Position numbers and translations under genes: made by a program. Below are positions 35,156 to 44,338 of a stretch of 64,000 nucleotides of DNA, in pieces (within the stretch, counting starts at the first letter, position 1; the number at the start of each line of letters is the position of its first letter). Origin of the DNA: Clostridia bacterium (GTDB lineage: Bacteria > Bacillota > Clostridia > Christensenellales > Aristaeellaceae); contig JAFRPG010000030.1 of NCBI GenBank assembly GCA_017429265.1, positions 1 through 64,000 on the forward strand. The letters run 5' to 3'. The notes beneath the pieces are model-generated. The model was given only the letters and a program-made list of their open reading frames with translations. It was not told the origin of the DNA and ran no database searches.

Positions 35156-36349
35156 TCAGCCTCCGAGCAGGTTGCGGAAGAATTCCCTCACCTTGCCGCC
35201 GCCCACAGGCTGGCGGTTCTTGATCTCGATCGTGTCGATGATCAGATCCATCAGCCCCAGCGCGCTGGAGTAGGAGTGGCTGTTGAGCTTGGCGGTCCGC
35301 TTCGGCGTCTCCTTCACGGTCACGCCGAGCTTCTGCCCGAGATACTTGTAGCCGCCGCGGTTGAAGCACAGGCCGCCGCCGGTCATGTAGTAGTTGGACC
35401 AGTTGCCGAGCTTGACGCCGGAGCGCTTGATCGCCGCCTGGATCTCCTCGGCGATCTCGTCGACGCGGGCCTCGATGATGCGGCTGACTTCCTTGCGCGT
35501 GAAGCTGCGGGCGGGCCTGCCCTCCAGCGGCGGGATGTCATAGGTCTCGTCCGCGTTCTCCACGCCGAAGATGTAGGGGCGCTTGACCCGCTCCTCGGCC
35601 TGCTCGAGCTTGATGTCGAGGCCGTAGGCGAGGTCCGCCGCGATGTTGCCGCCGCCGATGTCGATCGTCTCGAGATAGACCAGCGCGTCGCCCTCGGCGA
35701 TCATCACGTCGGTGGTCAGATAGCCGACGTCGATCAGGACCGCCGTATGATCGCGCTCCTCCTCGGGGAGGAACAGCATCATCTCGCCGGGCGCCGTCGC
35801 GTAGATATTGCTCGCGTTGTAGCCCAGGTCCGACAGGCGCAGCGTCACATCCTCGACAAAGAAGCGGTCCGCGTAGACGAAGGAGATCATCGCGCGCAGC
35901 TCGCGCCCCGCCTTGCCGACGGGTTCGAGGGTCTTTTTGCCGTTGTCGATGGAGAACCAGGCTGGCGTCGAATGCACCTTGATCCCGTTGACGTTGCCGA
36001 TCTTCTGCTCGGCGGCGCGAAACGCCTGCTTCACGTCGTTCGTGCTCACGCGGGGATCCGTGCCCTTCAGCTCGACCGTGACCTCCGCGGAATACGCGCG
36101 CGTAAAGAAGGCAGGCACACCGATATTGATGTCGCGCAGTTTGCGCTTGCTCTGCCGCTCCGCGTCCTCGATACTCTCGCGGATCCGATCGTTCACATCG
36201 CCCGGATTGTTCCACCCGGCGTCCATAAACCCGTCATAGGCGGCGATCCCGGCACCCACAATATCGCAGCGCAGATTGCTGGAATTGTCCGCAACCAGGG
36301 TGACGATCTTGCTCGTGCCGAAATCCACAGCCGCAACCGTGGTCTTCAT
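35156..36349 (-). CDS. ftsA: cell division protein FtsA
   Basis: A 397-residue actin-fold membrane tether of FtsZ. It opens MKTTVAAVDFGTSKIVTLV (phosphate 1), with the SHS2/1C domain and LIDVGYLTTDVMI (phosphate 2) following. The C-terminus (VREFFRNLLGG) looks like the amphipathic membrane-targeting helix. The ATG at 36349 follows AGGAGG by 9 nt. It has its own promoter, 70 bp after the start of a long gap from ftsQ. Confidence 0.93.
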   Translation of the reverse strand: MKTTVAAVDFGTSKIVTLVADNSSNLRCDIVGAGIAAYDGFMDAGWNNPGDVNDRIRESIEDAERQSKRKLRDINIGVPAFFTRAYSAEVTVELKGTDPRVSTNDVKQAFRAAEQKIGNVNGIKVHSTPAWFSIDNGKKTLEPVGKAGRELRAMISFVYADRFFVEDVTLRLSDLGYNASNIYATAPGEMMLFLPEEERDHTAVLIDVGYLTTDVMIAEGDALVYLETIDIGGGNIAADLAYGLDIKLEQAEERVKRPYIFGVENADETYDIPPLEGRPARSFTRKEVSRIIEARVDEIAEEIQAAIKRSGVKLGNWSNYYMTGGGLCFNRGGYKYLGQKLGVTVKETPKRTAKLNSHSYSSALGLMDLIIDTIEIKNRQPVGGGKVREFFRNLLGG

Positions 36350-36419
36350 CTCCCTCAGCCTCCTGTCGGCACAGATGGAAGGCCGGCGCGCGGACACTCC
36401 ATCCAATTTACCATCGTTT

Positions 36420-36448
36420 ATTATAGACGCTTTCGCGCGGGATTGCAA
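36420..36448 (-). promoter_or_regulatory. promoter of ftsAZ
   Basis: On the minus strand TTGCAA, 17 bp, TATAAT, in the 174-bp gap between ftsQ and ftsA. Confidence 0.8.
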
Positions 36449-36523
36449 GTCTTTTCCGATTTGTGAACAAATTTTTTAAGGGATTTTTACGATTTTCTGT
36501 CTTGTTTGCGAAAATTTGCCGTA

Positions 36524-37594
36524 TCAGGGGCGCCAGGTCGGGGCCTCCGGGTTCGTGACATAGATCGTTCCCCCGCTCTCCCCCATGTCCGCGAGCTGGG
36601 CAATGACCAGCATCATGGAGCGCAGCTTGGCGTGGATCCTAGTCTTTCCGCCGAGGCTGACATAAAAGCCGTCGCGCGTCCTGAGCATCATATCGTCCGC
36701 GCTGGTCAGGTTGTACTCCATGATCTCCGCGGTCAAGCCGAGCGCCTTGACCTCCGCGCTGAGCGTCCTGTAGGGAGCAAGCCCTTCGGTGCCCGCGACC
36801 TCGATGATCCTGCCGGGGATGCAGCGGCGGACATTCGCGATGTTCAGCTTGAGCTCCGGAAGCGCCGGCTCATGCTCCCCCTCATAGACGGTGAGCACCA
36901 TGCCCTGCCCGTCGAGGATATATCGGACGCCGTTGTAATTGATCCAGGCGTAGGCATTGCGGACGCGAAGGCTGATGACCACCGTGTCCGGCATCTCCGT
37001 GCGGACGGCAAAGAAAGACAGGTACGGTTCGGTCGCAACCGCCTGCCGGATCTTCTGTTCATCCACGTGCCGGATATCGCTCCCCCGGATCAGGGAGCCG
37101 AACCAGTCTTCCAGCTGATCGATATGCTCCTGGGTGTAGATATGGTCGATGTCGCCGCTCAGCGTGACCCGGACCGTCCGGACCCGCAGGCTTGTGTTCA
37201 CCAGGATGATCGCACCAACGACCAGCAGCACGATGACCAGGATCACCGAGAGCGTCACGCGCTTGTTCAGGCTGCGGAGCCTGTCCTTCATCGCGTACAG
37301 CCGCCCGGTCTTGCTGTGAGCCCGCTCAATGCCGGTGCCGGCCGGCGGACGCTCCGGATCGCTCCAGAACTCGGACCGGTGGGAGTCCAGGTCGGCGGAG
37401 CGGCCCTTCCGGAGGCCCTCATCCACCGCGCTGTCGTCGAAGGGGTCCCCCTCCCACGCTTCGCGGTCCCCGGGTACGTAGCCGGTGTCGTTCTGGTCGT
37501 TGATCGGCGGCTCGTGCTCGCACTCGGCGTCCTCCATCCGGTAGCCGCGCGTCTGCCAGGACGCCGGGTCCTTTTTCTTTTGCTTCTGTGTCAT
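36524..37594 (-). CDS. ftsQ: cell division protein FtsQ/DivIB
   Basis: A 356-residue bitopic division protein. It has a long, charged cytoplasmic tail of about 110 residues, one membrane helix (about 113-133, LSVILVIVLLVVGAIILV), a POTRA domain (VRTVRVTLSGDIDHIYTQE) and a beta domain. It links early and late division proteins and binds FtsL. The start overlaps the murD stop (ATGA). The cytoplasmic tail is longer than usual. Confidence 0.88.
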   Translation of the reverse strand: MTQKQKKKDPASWQTRGYRMEDAECEHEPPINDQNDTGYVPGDREAWEGDPFDDSAVDEGLRKGRSADLDSHRSEFWSDPERPPAGTGIERAHSKTGRLYAMKDRLRSLNKRVTLSVILVIVLLVVGAIILVNTSLRVRTVRVTLSGDIDHIYTQEHIDQLEDWFGSLIRGSDIRHVDEQKIRQAVATEPYLSFFAVRTEMPDTVVISLRVRNAYAWINYNGVRYILDGQGMVLTVYEGEHEPALPELKLNIANVRRCIPGRIIEVAGTEGLAPYRTLSAEVKALGLTAEIMEYNLTSADDMMLRTRDGFYVSLGGKTRIHAKLRSMMLVIAQLADMGESGGTIYVTNPEAPTWRP

Positions 37595-38979
37595 GCCCGC
37601 TCACCCGTCAGCTCCATGACCAGCTGCTTGAAGACGCGGCCGCGCTCCTCGTAGTCATGGAACATATCAAAGGAAGCACAGGCGGGCGACAGAAGGACGT
37701 TCCAGCCTCGCTCGGCCAGCTTCCGGCACCGCTGCACAGCCTCCTCCATCGAGTAGGCGCGGTGGATCCGATCCCAGCCGCAGCGGCGGAGGGTGTCCTC
37801 GATCTGGTTGGCCGTCACGCCGATCAGCACGGCCTCCCGGATCATCGGCGAGGCCATGATCTCTTTGGCCAGCGGAGTGAAATCGCAGTGCTTGTCGGAG
37901 CCGCCGAGGATGATCACCGTGGGCCGGGTCATCGTCTGAACGGCGCGGATCGTGGAGTCCACGTTCGTGCCCTTGGAATCGTTGAACCACTGGACGCCGT
38001 CCAGCTCGCGCGTGAACTCGATCCGGTGCTCCACGCCCCGGAAGGTGCGGAGGGTCTGCGCGAGGGAGTCCGTCGGCACGCCCATGGCCTTCGCGATGCA
38101 GACCGCAGCCAGGGCGTTTTCGAGGTTGTGCGGGCCCGGGATATAGATCTCCTTTGCCGGGAGGATCGCTTCCTCCGCCCCGCCCATGCGCGCCATGACG
38201 ATGCCGTCGCGCACGAAAGCCCCGTCCCCGGCTTCTCGGCGGCGGGAGAAGAAGAGCACCCGGCTGCGGACCTGCCTGTCCAGTCCCTCCAGGGCCGGGT
38301 CGTCCGCGTTGAACACGGCGAAGTCCTCCGCACCCTGATTCTCGAAGATGCGCATCTTCAGGCGGGTATACTCGGCCATCGTGCCGTGGCGGTTCAGGTG
38401 GTCCTCGGTGATGTTGAGCAGGGCGGCCGCCGACGGATGGAAGGTCTCGATCGTCTCCATCTGGAAGGAAGAGCACTCGCAGACCGCCATGTCCTCCGCC
38501 GAGCCCTCCAGTACGGCCTGGGAGAACGGGAAGCCGATATTGCCCACGGCCCAGGTCCGGTGCGCCGGGTCGGCGTCCGCGAAGATCTGCGCCAGGAGGG
38601 AGACCGTCGTGGTCTTGCCGTTGGTGCCGGTCAGCGCCACCATCCTCCCGGGCCAGAGGGACGCCGCGAGTTCCAGCTCGCCGATGACCCGGATGCCCAT
38701 CTCCTTCGCCTGCACGATAAAGGCGGCCGTGTCCGGGATGCCGGGGCTGATCACCAGCTCATCCTGCCCCTGCAGCAGCTCCCCCGCCCCGCAGCCGAGG
38801 CGCCAGATCACGTCCAGCTGCTCGAGCGGACGCAGGGCCTCGCCGAGGGCCTCCCGGGTCTTGGAGTCGTTGACCGTCACTTTCGCGCCGATCCTGTGCA
38901 GCAGCTGCGCCGCCGCGATGCCGGACCGGGCCAGGCCCACCACAAGGACGTTTCTTCCCCTGTACTGCTCCGCTGTCAT
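37591..38979 (-). CDS. murD: UDP-N-acetylmuramoylalanine--D-glutamate ligase
   Basis: A 462-residue Mur ligase that adds D-Glu to UDP-MurNAc-L-Ala. The Rossmann N-terminus VLVVGLARSGIAAAQLL is followed by the ATP loop GTNGKTTT and the central HLNRHGTMAEY and FNDSKGTN motifs. The ATG at 38979 was chosen because GAAGGA sits 8 nt before it; other starts upstream lack spacing. Operon gene between mraY and ftsQ. Confidence 0.96.
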   Translation of the reverse strand: MTAEQYRGRNVLVVGLARSGIAAAQLLHRIGAKVTVNDSKTREALGEALRPLEQLDVIWRLGCGAGELLQGQDELVISPGIPDTAAFIVQAKEMGIRVIGELELAASLWPGRMVALTGTNGKTTTVSLLAQIFADADPAHRTWAVGNIGFPFSQAVLEGSAEDMAVCECSSFQMETIETFHPSAAALLNITEDHLNRHGTMAEYTRLKMRIFENQGAEDFAVFNADDPALEGLDRQVRSRVLFFSRRREAGDGAFVRDGIVMARMGGAEEAILPAKEIYIPGPHNLENALAAVCIAKAMGVPTDSLAQTLRTFRGVEHRIEFTRELDGVQWFNDSKGTNVDSTIRAVQTMTRPTVIILGGSDKHCDFTPLAKEIMASPMIREAVLIGVTANQIEDTLRRCGWDRIHRAYSMEEAVQRCRKLAERGWNVLLSPACASFDMFHDYEERGRVFKQLVMELTGERA

Positions 38980-39025
38980 CTCTGTCATTCCTTCGTTTCT
39001 CAGAAAAGTCAAATCCGTGATGCCG

Positions 39026-40108
39026 TCAGAGGACAGCCATCACGGACCAGACGGCCAGGGCGCACAGCGCCAGCGTGACCGCCGCGTACATCAGCACGAT
39101 CTGGTTTTCCTTCATGCCGCACAGCTCGAAGTGGTGGTGGATCGGCGCCATTTTGAAGATGCGCCTCCCCGTGCCCGTCTTCTTCCGCGTGTACTTGAAG
39201 TAGGTGGTCTGCATCATCACCGAGACGGAGGACATGATGCAGGTGAAGCAGACAGGCAGCAGCAGGATCTGGCACTTCATGAGCATCGCCACGCCCACGA
39301 AGGCTCCCCCGATGAACATCGACCCCGTGTCGCCCATGAAGATCTTCGCCGGGTGGTGGTTGAAGAAGAGGAAGCCGACGCTGGCCCCCGCCAGGGCGAA
39401 GCAGAGGATCGCGATGACAATAAACCAGGGGTCCCGCTCCTTCCCCGGGAAAACGGCCAACACGCCCGCCGGAGCGCCGGAGGACAGGCTGCCGGCGAAG
39501 AGCAGCGCGACGATGCCGAAGGCGGCCATCCCGATCACCGTCACCGAGGACAGGATGCCGTCCACACCGTCCTGGAGGTTGGCGCTGTTGGTGATGAACA
39601 TCACCAGCACGGTCATGACCGGGATGTAGAAGACCCCGAGGTCCAGGGTCTGCCGGGTGAAGGGCAGCCAGACGTCGTGGCCGACGACGAAGTAGCAGAA
39701 CAGCGAAAAAGCCAGACCGACGATCATCTGACCGATCAGTTTCTGTTTCGGCTTCAGGCCCTCGTGATCCTTCTTGACATCCTTGATGTAGTCATCCGGG
39801 AAGCCGAAAAGGAGCATGCAGCCCACGGTGATGAAGAGCAGCGGCCACAGGGCATTCTCCAGGCCCATGGGGGCGCGCTTCATCACGCAGCGGATGATGC
39901 TCAGCACCGCGGTCGTGATCACCGTCGCGCCCGCGGTCACGATGCCGCCCATGTTCGGCGTGCCCTGCTTGACCTTGTGCGCCTGGGGGCCCAGGTCATA
40001 GATGGTCTGCCCGAACTTGAGCTTTTTCAGAAAAGGAAGAAAGAACGGCATGACCGCCAGCACCAGGGCCGCCGCGATCACGGCAGAAAGGATCATGTAC
40101 CCATACAT
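39026..40108 (-). CDS. mraY: phospho-N-acetylmuramoyl-pentapeptide transferase
   Basis: A 360-residue, ten-helix membrane enzyme that moves phospho-MurNAc-pentapeptide to undecaprenyl phosphate, making lipid I. Conserved PDDYIKDVKKDHEGL, NSANLQDGVDG and the MAPIHHHFE histidine loop are all present. The ATG at 40108 is placed 8 nt after AAAGGAG. Confidence 0.97.
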   Translation of the reverse strand: MYGYMILSAVIAAALVLAVMPFFLPFLKKLKFGQTIYDLGPQAHKVKQGTPNMGGIVTAGATVITTAVLSIIRCVMKRAPMGLENALWPLLFITVGCMLLFGFPDDYIKDVKKDHEGLKPKQKLIGQMIVGLAFSLFCYFVVGHDVWLPFTRQTLDLGVFYIPVMTVLVMFITNSANLQDGVDGILSSVTVIGMAAFGIVALLFAGSLSSGAPAGVLAVFPGKERDPWFIVIAILCFALAGASVGFLFFNHHPAKIFMGDTGSMFIGGAFVGVAMLMKCQILLLPVCFTCIMSSVSVMMQTTYFKYTRKKTGTGRRIFKMAPIHHHFELCGMKENQIVLMYAAVTLALCALAVWSVMAVL

Positions 40109-40132
40109 CCGCGTCACTCCTTTTGGACGGCG

Positions 40133-41590
40133 TCAGCCCTCCATCTCGTGAAGGAGCTCCGCCACCACTGCCTTTTCGTCAAAGGGATGCTTGATTCCTT
40201 TAATCTCCTGATAAGTTTCGTGACCTTTTCCGGCGAGGACGATCACATCGCCGTCCTTCGCGATGCCCAGGGCATAGCGGATGGCCTCGCGGCGGTTCTC
40301 GATGACCACATAGGGCTTTCCGGTGGGCCTGATGCCGTCCTCGATGGCCTTGAGGATATCCATGGGATCCTCGCTGCGCGGGTTGTCGCTGGTCAGGACG
40401 CACAGGTCGGCCAGCCGGCCTCCGATCTCGCCCATCATCGGGCGCTTACCCTGGTCGCGGTCGCCGCCGCAGCCGAAGAGCGCGATCACGCGGCCGCGGG
40501 TAAAGACCCGCACGGTCTCCAGGATGTTCTGGAGGGCGTCCGGGGAATGGCTGTAGTCGAGGATGACCTTGTAAGGCGTGCCGGTCTGCAGCATCTCCAC
40601 GCGGCCGGGCACCGACGCGATGCGCTCGAGGCCCTTGCGGATATCCTCCACCCCGATCCCCAGGATCATGGCGCAGGAGGCCGCCGCGAGGGCATTGTAG
40701 ACATTGAACATGCCGGTCATCTGCAGGTTGATGCGGCTGTCGTGCATGCCCTGCAGCCGGGTCGTGAAGGAGACGCCGTTCTCGCTGATCTCGATGTCCC
40801 GCGCGAAAAGGTCGGCGTTGACGCAGATGCCGTAGGTGATATGGGGGATCTGCAGGCCGTCCAGGATGCGCTCCGTCGTCTCCTCGTCGGCGTTGAAGGC
40901 ACCGTTGCGCACCATGCCGGAGGTGAAGAAGCGGCGTTTGGTCTCGAAGTAATGCTCCATCGTGTGGAAGTAGTCCAGATGGTCCTGGCTGAGGTTGGTG
41001 TAGCACCCCACCTCAAAGGTCAGGCCGTCAAGGCGCAGCATGTCGATCGCGTGGGCCGAGACCTCCATGCTCACGATCTTCACGCCCGCGTCCGCCATCA
41101 GGCGCAGCGTGCTCTGGAGTTCGATCGGATCGGGCGTGGTGAGGTTGCCTTCCAGGCGCTTGTCCCCGATCATGTTGCCCGTTGTGCCGATCAGGCCGCA
41201 GCGGATGCCGGCCTGTTCCACGATGCTTTTGAGCATATAGGAAGTCGTGGTCTTGCCCTTGGTGCCGGTGATGCCCACCAGCTTCATGCGGTCGGCGGGA
41301 TGTCCGTAGAAGGCCGCGGCGATCCGGCTCATGGCCCCGCGGCCGCTGCTCACCAGGATCTGCGGGACGGGCACGTCCACCCACCGCTCCACCACAAGGG
41401 CCGTGCAGCCGTTGGAGACCGCCTGGGCGGCATAATCGTGGGCGTCAAAGCGTGCTCCGTGAATGCAGAAAAACAGCGCGTCCGCCGTCCGTTCGCGGCT
41501 GTTGGCTGTGATCGCGCTGACAGGGGTATCCAGGTCTCCCCGCGTATCGAGCAGATACGGCAGACCTTCGATCAGCTCCCGTAGTTTCAT
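40133..41590 (-). CDS. murE: UDP-MurNAc-tripeptide synthetase (mDAP-type)
   Basis: A 485-residue Mur ligase that adds the third peptide residue. ATP loop GTKGKTTT at 109-116; the specificity motif DNPR at 402-405 indicates meso-diaminopimelate rather than lysine. It is encoded 31 bp after the FtsL-like gene. murF, normally next, is missing. Confidence 0.97.
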   Translation of the reverse strand: MKLRELIEGLPYLLDTRGDLDTPVSAITANSRERTADALFFCIHGARFDAHDYAAQAVSNGCTALVVERWVDVPVPQILVSSGRGAMSRIAAAFYGHPADRMKLVGITGTKGKTTTSYMLKSIVEQAGIRCGLIGTTGNMIGDKRLEGNLTTPDPIELQSTLRLMADAGVKIVSMEVSAHAIDMLRLDGLTFEVGCYTNLSQDHLDYFHTMEHYFETKRRFFTSGMVRNGAFNADEETTERILDGLQIPHITYGICVNADLFARDIEISENGVSFTTRLQGMHDSRINLQMTGMFNVYNALAAASCAMILGIGVEDIRKGLERIASVPGRVEMLQTGTPYKVILDYSHSPDALQNILETVRVFTRGRVIALFGCGGDRDQGKRPMMGEIGGRLADLCVLTSDNPRSEDPMDILKAIEDGIRPTGKPYVVIENRREAIRYALGIAKDGDVIVLAGKGHETYQEIKGIKHPFDEKAVVAELLHEMEG

Positions 41591-41621
41591 GGGTTTTCCT
41601 CCTGGAATCGCCGGAGCGGGC

Positions 41622-42218
41622 TCACTCGCTCAGGTGTGCGACGGGCAGCATGCAGACCTCGTCCGGCACCTGCAGGTAGATCTTCTTCGCTCCCTTGGCG
41701 GAGATCATGCCGTGCTCCACCGCGCTGTAGAGCACGTCGACCTTGGCCGAGCGGTTCTGATATTCGATGTCGAGATTCTGGCAGCGGCGGTTCATTTCCC
41801 GGATGCTCTTGGCGTTCTTGGCTGTCTGGGCGTCGATCTGCCAGACCTGAATCACGCTGCCCATCCACAGGACAAACAGGAAGGCGACCAGCGCGATCAG
41901 GGCGATCAGGGCCGTGCTCCCTCGCAGGCCGTCACGGCTCACCACGGGGATCACGCGCTCATCGCGATCGCGGCGGATCCGCGCAAGGTCGACGGCGCGG
42001 GAGGCCGGACGGCGGCCGCTCGCGTAGACCGGCTTCATGTCGGCCGCGCGGTCCGGCAGCTCGACGTCGAAGGTGATCCGGCTGCGGCGGACATCCTGCT
42101 CCTGCATATAGCCGTAGGGATTGGCGTACTGCCGTACGCGATCCTGCCAGCTCAAATCGGCGGACCGGCTGCCTACGTAGCGGCTCCTGCTCCGATAATG
42201 TCTGACGGTCTCCTGCAT
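41622..42218 (-). CDS. FtsL-like septum protein
   Basis: A 198-residue bitopic protein in the ftsL position between mraZ and murE. An unusually long basic cytoplasmic region (about 1-98) is followed by one membrane helix (about 101-127, ALIALIALVAFLFVLWMG) and a coiled-coil outside part (NAKSIREMNRRCQNLDIEYQ). Size and topology fit FtsL/DivIC, though sequence identity within this family is always weak and I base the call on context. The ribosome binding site is poor. Confidence 0.72.
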   Translation of the reverse strand: MQETVRHYRSRSRYVGSRSADLSWQDRVRQYANPYGYMQEQDVRRSRITFDVELPDRAADMKPVYASGRRPASRAVDLARIRRDRDERVIPVVSRDGLRGSTALIALIALVAFLFVLWMGSVIQVWQIDAQTAKNAKSIREMNRRCQNLDIEYQNRSAKVDVLYSAVEHGMISAKGAKKIYLQVPDEVCMLPVAHLSE

Positions 42219-42251
42219 ACGGCAACGCCCCTGTTCATGATGGAATGTGTG

Positions 42252-42806
42252 TTATTCGGTTTCCTGTGCTCTCTGGGTATCCAGACGGCCGATCTCGGCG
42301 AGGATGTCCGGCAGACGGTCGCGGAAGCGCGCGAACTGGTCCGCGCCGCGGCTGGCGGCCACCACGCGCACATGGTCGCGCGCGCCGGTGATCTCCACGT
42401 CCCGCTCATCGCCGAGGAAATAGTTCCGGATCTTCGCCGGAAGGAGGATGCGGCCCTGACTGTCGCACTCCTGGTCGAAGAAGGAGAAGGCATCGAACTG
42501 CTCCTCAAACTCCACCAGTTCCCGGTTGAGGGGGGCCAGGCGCGCATAGCGGTCGCGGAGGCGGGCCCAGGCGATGTTGGAGTAGAGGCCGATGGACTGG
42601 AAGTCCTTCGACGGAGCGACGCAGAACTTGTCGCCCAGCCGTTCGCGGAAGGATTGGGGGACAACCATGCGCCCCTTGCCGTCCAGGCTGTGGCTGTAGG
42701 AGCCGGTAAAAGACCTGCTGTAGCGTTTGAGCAGGGCAACGTCCGCCTCGGTGAGGTCCTCGTCGAGCGGCAAGCCCTGCATCAGAAGAAGCTCGTCTCC
42801 GTTCAA
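42252..42806 (-). CDS. mraZ: transcriptional regulator MraZ with N-terminal extension
   Basis: A 184-residue protein with two SpoVT/AbrB-like domains, each with a DxxGR signature (SHSLDGKGRMVVPQSFRERL and CDSQGRILLPAKIRNYF). MraZ represses its own division cluster. Family members normally begin near FTGSYSHSLD; here about 32 extra residues precede it. I chose TTG 42806, which follows AAAGGTGG by about 7 nt. The ATG at 42827 has no ribosome binding site, lies inside the candidate operator and is about 23 nt from the predicted transcript start. ATG 42782 is also possible. Confidence 0.9.
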   Translation of the reverse strand: MNGDELLLMQGLPLDEDLTEADVALLKRYSRSFTGSYSHSLDGKGRMVVPQSFRERLGDKFCVAPSKDFQSIGLYSNIAWARLRDRYARLAPLNRELVEFEEQFDAFSFFDQECDSQGRILLPAKIRNYFLGDERDVEITGARDHVRVVAASRGADQFARFRDRLPDILAEIGRLDTQRAQETE

Positions 42807-42813
42807 CTTTCCC

Positions 42814-42837
42814 CCACCTTTCACCATTCACTTGCCA
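42814..42837 (-). promoter_or_regulatory. candidate MraZ operator
   Basis: Three TGG triplets on the minus strand (42835-42837, 42824-42826, 42814-42816) are spaced 11 and 10 bp, in AAAAGTGG, GAATGGTG and AAAGGTGG contexts. This resembles the repeated boxes bound by MraZ in other bacteria. Confidence 0.5.
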
Positions 42838-42856
42838 CTTTTAGGGCTTCATCCCC

Positions 42857-42884
42857 ATAATACACCACCTTTTTGGCTTGTCAA
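42857..42884 (-). promoter_or_regulatory. promoter of the mraZ-led division cluster
   Basis: On the minus strand TTGACA, 16 bp, TATTAT. The 355-bp gap up to 43183 otherwise holds a terminator and AT-rich DNA, and no gene that I can support. Confidence 0.85.
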
Positions 42885-43020
42885 TAGGAAATTTCCCCTG
42901 CCAAATGCTCGGAAAGACTCTGAATTATAACTTTTGTTCATAAATTCGTTACAGTTTTGAAACATATTTCATGTCCGTTTGTGTCCGCCTTTTTTTCGCT
43001 CCCAATATTTTGTGTTCACG

Positions 43021-43058
43021 AAAAAACGTGCCCCGACAGACAGTTCCGTCAGGGCACG
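43021..43058 (-). terminator. terminator after the zinc-ribbon/phosphoesterase operon
   Basis: On the minus strand CGTGCCC and GGGCACG (extended by a GAC/GTC pair), followed by TTTTTT. A weaker hairpin (ACCCG/CGGGT with TTTT) lies closer to the gene at about 43160-43180. Confidence 0.75.
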
Positions 43059-43183
43059 CAAACGGCCGAAATATGAAATTTTTGTGTTTCGCTCAAAGTG
43101 CTCCGCGGAGAGCTCCCCCGCTCGCGGAAGCCCGGATACGCAGGCGAAGGAAGGCCCGAAAAAAGAAAACCCGGCCCGTCGGG

Positions 43184-43903
43184 TCAGGTTGTCATATCCA
43201 CCTCGCGCAGCACGAAGCCGAGGCTGTCGCAGGAGGTCAGGAGGTATCGGACACCGCCGTGGGTACCGTTCCAGCCGGCACGGATCCCGGCCCCGTGCAG
43301 GTGACCGTAGACCGCCGTGTGCACGCCGTAGCGGGTCAGCAGGGCGGTGAAGACCGTGTCGCGCTGGGCATCGTAAAGCGGGGGGTAGTGGAGCATGGCC
43401 ACGATGGGTTTCTCCGTCCCGTCCGGCTGTTCCGCCAGCTTCCGGGCCTCCCGGAGCGCCATCTCGAGCCGGAGCAGCTCCCGCTCGTAGATGCGCCGGT
43501 CCTCCGCCGCGAGCGGCTCGTCCCCGGTCGGGAACACCCAGCCCCGGGTGCCGCAGATCACCCACGGCCCCGCGTCGGCCGCGCTGTGCTGCAGGGCCTT
43601 CATGCCCTCCGGCATCGCCGCCTGAACGCGGGTCAGAGACGACCACCAGTAGTCGTGATTGCCCTTGATCAGGAATTTCCGGCCGGGCAGAGCACCGATG
43701 GCCTGCAGATCGGGCACGGCGTGTGAAAGCTGCATGGCCCAGGAGATGTCCCCCGGGATCAGCACGGCATCCTCATCGCTCACCCGTGCGCGCCAGTCCT
43801 CGCTGATCCGCGCGAAGTGGCCTTCCCAGTGGGGGCCGAACACTTCCATCGGCTTGTCGTCGCCGCCGGGCAGGTGCAGATCCGCGATGGCAAACAGCTT
43901 CAT
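43184..43903 (-). CDS. calcineurin-like metallophosphoesterase
   Basis: A 239-residue cytoplasmic phosphoesterase. The metal ligands are in order: IADLHLPGG, GDISWAMQL, GNHDYWW, LHYPP and YGHLHG. It belongs to the subgroup with the WWSSL signature after GNHD. Substrate unknown. It follows the zinc-ribbon gene by 21 bp, probably in one transcript. Confidence 0.9.
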   Translation of the reverse strand: MKLFAIADLHLPGGDDKPMEVFGPHWEGHFARISEDWRARVSDEDAVLIPGDISWAMQLSHAVPDLQAIGALPGRKFLIKGNHDYWWSSLTRVQAAMPEGMKALQHSAADAGPWVICGTRGWVFPTGDEPLAAEDRRIYERELLRLEMALREARKLAEQPDGTEKPIVAMLHYPPLYDAQRDTVFTALLTRYGVHTAVYGHLHGAGIRAGWNGTHGGVRYLLTSCDSLGFVLREVDMTT

Positions 43904-43924
43904 CGGCTTTCCTCTCTGCTGTGA

Positions 43925-44338
43925 TCAGCCTTCCTCTTCCTGCTCCTGCTCTTCCTGTTCCTTTTCCTCTTCCTCGCGCACGGATTCGAGACTCAGGGCG
44001 TTCTCGATGGAGCCGTAGTCATCGCCGAGTTCTTCCTTCATCTCCGGCAGGATCTCGTCCATCTGGGACACGGAGTCCATCTCCACGATCTCGCCGGCAT
44101 TGGCCTTGGAGGCGTCCTCATCGCCGGCGGCCGTCTGGTCGTCGCCGTTCTTCATCTCCGCCAGGCAGAAGGCGCAGACATCGCGCCCGGGCAGCACCGG
44201 ATTCTCGTTGCAGATAGAGCAGAGTTCCGCTTCCTCGTTCTGAACAACGCCGCGCATCTCCTGCAGGCAGACCTTGCAGTACTGTTCGTCTCCGGTGATA
44301 TAGTTGAGCTCGCAGCGCGGGCACAGCACCAGCCTCAT
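43925..44338 (-). CDS. double zinc-ribbon protein with acidic tail
   Basis: A 137-residue protein with four CxxC pairs (Cys 6/9, 21/24, 40/43, 55/58), forming two predicted zinc ribbons. A C-terminal third rich in Glu follows, ending in a run of EEQEQEEEG-type residues. I know no function; small proteins like this often bind nucleic acid or RNA polymerase. The ATG at 44338 follows GAGGAGG by 6 nt; frame codons further upstream have no ribosome binding site. A long leader precedes it. Confidence 0.75.
   Translation of the reverse strand: MRLVLCPRCELNYITGDEQYCKVCLQEMRGVVQNEEAELCSICNENPVLPGRDVCAFCLAEMKNGDDQTAAGDEDASKANAGEIVEMDSVSQMDEILPEMKEELGDDYGSIENALSLESVREEEEKEQEEQEQEEEG

Noticed and set aside
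42828..43183. Hidden gene between mraZ and the phosphoesterase
   Set aside because: It contains a promoter, a terminator and AT-rich DNA; no open frame has a ribosome binding site or recognisable product.
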